A stretch of DNA of 5,945 bases from Candidatus Shapirobacteria bacterium UBA1435. GTDB taxonomy: Bacteria > Patescibacteriota > Microgenomatia > UBA12405. Location: assembly GCA_002329385.1 (NCBI GenBank), contig DCTR01000022.1, positions 23,176 through 29,120 of the forward strand. The letters are read 5' to 3'. This document shows positions 4,896 through 5,945 of this stretch, one piece after another; the stretch's first letter is position 1; every line of letters begins with the position of its first letter. A program made the translations under genes and the position numbers. The notes beneath the pieces were generated by a model that did no database searches, was not told where the DNA came from, and saw nothing but the letters and a program-made list of their open reading frames with translations.

Positions 4896-5463
4896 CGTCA
4901 TCCGGCATCTTCTAGTTTCACAGACGCGGCAGAAACTGATTGGTATATTTTTTACCCAACCAAACGAGATTTTTTACGTCCGGCAACTCGTCCGGCTTGC
5001 GGAAGAGGAGATAAATTCCGTCCGTCGCGAGCTGGAAAACCTCAAGTCGGCCAACATCCTCGAATCCGAATGGCGGGGGAATCGCCTTTTTTATTGGGCC
5101 AACAAATCCAATCCGTTGTTTAGCAACCTTTTGGTCATTGCCCACAAAATTTATGGTCTTGGCCAAAAACTCCAAGAAAAAAAATCCGGCCAGATCCGTC
5201 TTCTTGCCTGTGACTATTCATTTTTAGCCGGCGAGATCAAGGCCAAAAACACTATTGATTTTATTATCGTCGGCGATATTTCCGCCAAGGAAGTAGATCC
5301 AGTGGCTAAATCTGAAGAACAAAAATACCAGCGGGAGATTAATTACATGATTATGGACAAAAGCGAGCTCCAGGTCCGCCGCCTAAAGCGCGACCCGTTT
5401 ATTGTTGATTTCTTCTTGAATTGCCCTTTGGTTATAATAGGTAGCCCCAAGGATATTCTCTAA
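4882..5463 (+). CDS. Winged-helix DNA-binding protein with a degenerate nucleotidyltransferase-like domain
   Basis: This 193-residue protein has two parts. Residues about 14-75 look like a winged helix of the ArsR/MarR-like kind: QKLIGIFFTQPNE, YVRQLVRLA, the likely recognition helix EEINSVRRELENLKSANIL (42-60), and the wing ESEWRGNRLFYWANKS. Residues about 105-190 follow the outline of MNT-type (minimal) nucleotidyltransferases: YSFLAGE (112-118), TIDFIIVGDI (124-133), YQREINYMIMDKSEL and a closing VIIGSPKDIL. In active members the first motif reads GSxxxG and the second SDID; here Gly is Tyr112 and SDID is NTID, so one metal-binding Asp is gone. Most likely it is a regulator with an inactive domain that may still bind a ligand. 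Start ATG 4882 lies inside the end of the DUF3048 gene, without a Shine-Dalgarno site. The AbrB-like gene follows 11 bases later. Confidence 0.82.
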   Translation: MKASSVIRHLLVSQTRQKLIGIFFTQPNEIFYVRQLVRLAEEEINSVRRELENLKSANILESEWRGNRLFYWANKSNPLFSNLLVIAHKIYGLGQKLQEKKSGQIRLLACDYSFLAGEIKAKNTIDFIIVGDISAKEVDPVAKSEEQKYQREINYMIMDKSELQVRRLKRDPFIVDFFLNCPLVIIGSPKDIL

Positions 5464-5474
5464 AAAAAATATTA

Positions 5475-5672
5475 ATGAAAAACCAATGCCGAAAGGTAAT
5501 TAAAACCGGCAACAGTCTGGCCGTCACCATTCCCTCCAAGGCTATCCGCGATTTTGACATCAAAGAAGGCGATCTGGCTACTGTCAAAATCAATTATCCG
5601 CAATCAGCCCTTAAAATTATTTTTACCGGCCACCCCCGCCAATTGTCTCTAATCGACCGCAAACGATCCTGA
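5475..5672 (+). CDS. AbrB/MazE/SpoVT-type DNA-binding protein
   Basis: A 65-residue protein whose first 40 residues match the swapped-hairpin AbrB fold: CRKVIKTGNSLAVTIPSKAI (5-24) followed by FDIKEGDLATVKI (27-39). Such proteins bind DNA as dimers, either as transcription regulators or as antitoxins of the MazE type. The tail (40-65) is basic and of unknown role. No toxin gene sits next to it: upstream is the winged-helix/NT-like protein and downstream, one base after its stop, is secD, so a regulatory role is likelier than an antitoxin role. The region before the start is A/T-rich (TAAAAAAAATATTA) with no Shine-Dalgarno site. Family confidence is high; the target is unknown, and its own operon's palindromic promoter is one candidate. 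Confidence 0.9.
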   Translation: MKNQCRKVIKTGNSLAVTIPSKAIRDFDIKEGDLATVKINYPQSALKIIFTGHPRQLSLIDRKRS

Positions 5673-5673
5673 T

Positions 5674-5945
5674 ATGCCCTCATCCCCCAACCCCACCAGG
5701 AATATTTTCTTAACGATTATCAGCCTTACTTTTATTTGTCTGATTGTCAACCTGCCGCCTTCCATCCCGGTCAAGATCCACTTTGGCCGGATCAATTGGG
5801 AGCATACCTTTTTCCGTCCCAACCTTAATTTCCGCCTTGGCCCGATTAATTTTCAAAAAGATCTGGATCTAAAATACGGTCTCGACCTTGCTGGCGGTTC
5901 TTCCCTGCTTTTTGAGATTGACACCGCCAAATCAAATGCCCAAAA
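5674..5945 (+). CDS. secD: Protein translocase subunit SecD, 5' part only
   Basis: The frame opens at ATG 5674-5676 and runs off the window after 90 full codons. SecD, with SecF, is the membrane subunit that helps the SecYEG/SecA channel complete export using the proton motive force. Residues about 10-27 form the first membrane helix (NIFLTIISLTFICLIVNL), then comes the start of the extracytoplasmic region, with LDLKYGLDLAGGSSLLFEID (64-83) matching the conserved SecD motif LGLDLxGGxxLxxEVD. The start is one base after the AbrB-like gene's TGA, and there is no Shine-Dalgarno site, so coupled translation is likely. secF would be expected next, either separate or fused. The call rests on a short but very characteristic segment. 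Confidence 0.92.
   Translation, partial: MPSSPNPTRNIFLTIISLTFICLIVNLPPSIPVKIHFGRINWEHTFFRPNLNFRLGPINFQKDLDLKYGLDLAGGSSLLFEIDTAKSNAQ

Noticed and set aside
4882..5672. A toxin-antitoxin module made of the NT-like protein and the AbrB/MazE-like protein
   Set aside because: The NT-like domain lacks key catalytic residues and carries its own DNA-binding domain, and no HEPN, MazF, PIN or other toxin is adjacent. Possible in principle but unsupported.
1..5945. CRISPR array, insertion sequence, tRNA gene or phage genes
   Set aside because: No repeat-spacer pattern, transposase, terminal inverted repeats, cloverleaf sequence or phage protein could be found by reading both strands.

Overview
The window looks like chromosomal DNA from a Patescibacteria (Candidate Phyla Radiation) genome, possibly the Microgenomates side. 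The basis is recognition, not a search: genes are packed tightly with 1-14 nt gaps or overlaps, proteins are compact, the RNase P RNA is short, and the set DUF4446 / DUF3048 / wHTH / AbrB / secD is familiar from such genomes. Nothing suggests a phage, plasmid, insertion sequence or CRISPR array.

Layout. (1) Plus strand, 2-2518: the 3' part of ychF, then miaA (tRNA i6A37 synthesis) and an AI-2E family membrane protein, closely packed. (2) Minus strand, 2519-3248: a short divergent unit. Read in its own direction it holds an extended -10 promoter, a 37-residue single-pass membrane protein, a 57-residue protein resembling the DUF5679 zinc ribbon but with all four cysteine positions replaced, a 12-bp hairpin, and then rnpB (RNase P RNA) with its own promoter. 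rnpB runs convergently into the AI-2E gene, and its P1 helix starts at the base after that gene's stop codon. (3) Plus strand, 3257-5945: a second unit with an extended -10 promoter, DUF4446 membrane protein, DUF3048 (YerB-like) exported protein, a winged-helix protein fused to a degenerate nucleotidyltransferase-like domain, an AbrB/MazE-type DNA-binding protein, and the 5' end of secD, which runs off the window.

How the parts relate. miaA and rnpB both act in tRNA maturation. The second plus-strand unit is mostly envelope-related (DUF4446, DUF3048, SecD), with two likely DNA-binding proteins between the envelope genes. The two units start from promoters facing each other across 8 bp inside an imperfect palindrome, so they probably cannot fire at the same time, and both should give nearly leaderless mRNAs.

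Most worth a second look: the cysteine-less DUF5679 relative and its 37-residue membrane partner, the only gene pair here with a strong Shine-Dalgarno site between them; the shared divergent promoter; the probably catalytically dead nucleotidyltransferase-like domain; and the compact rnpB with internal direct repeats. I see no clear new defence or mobile system.
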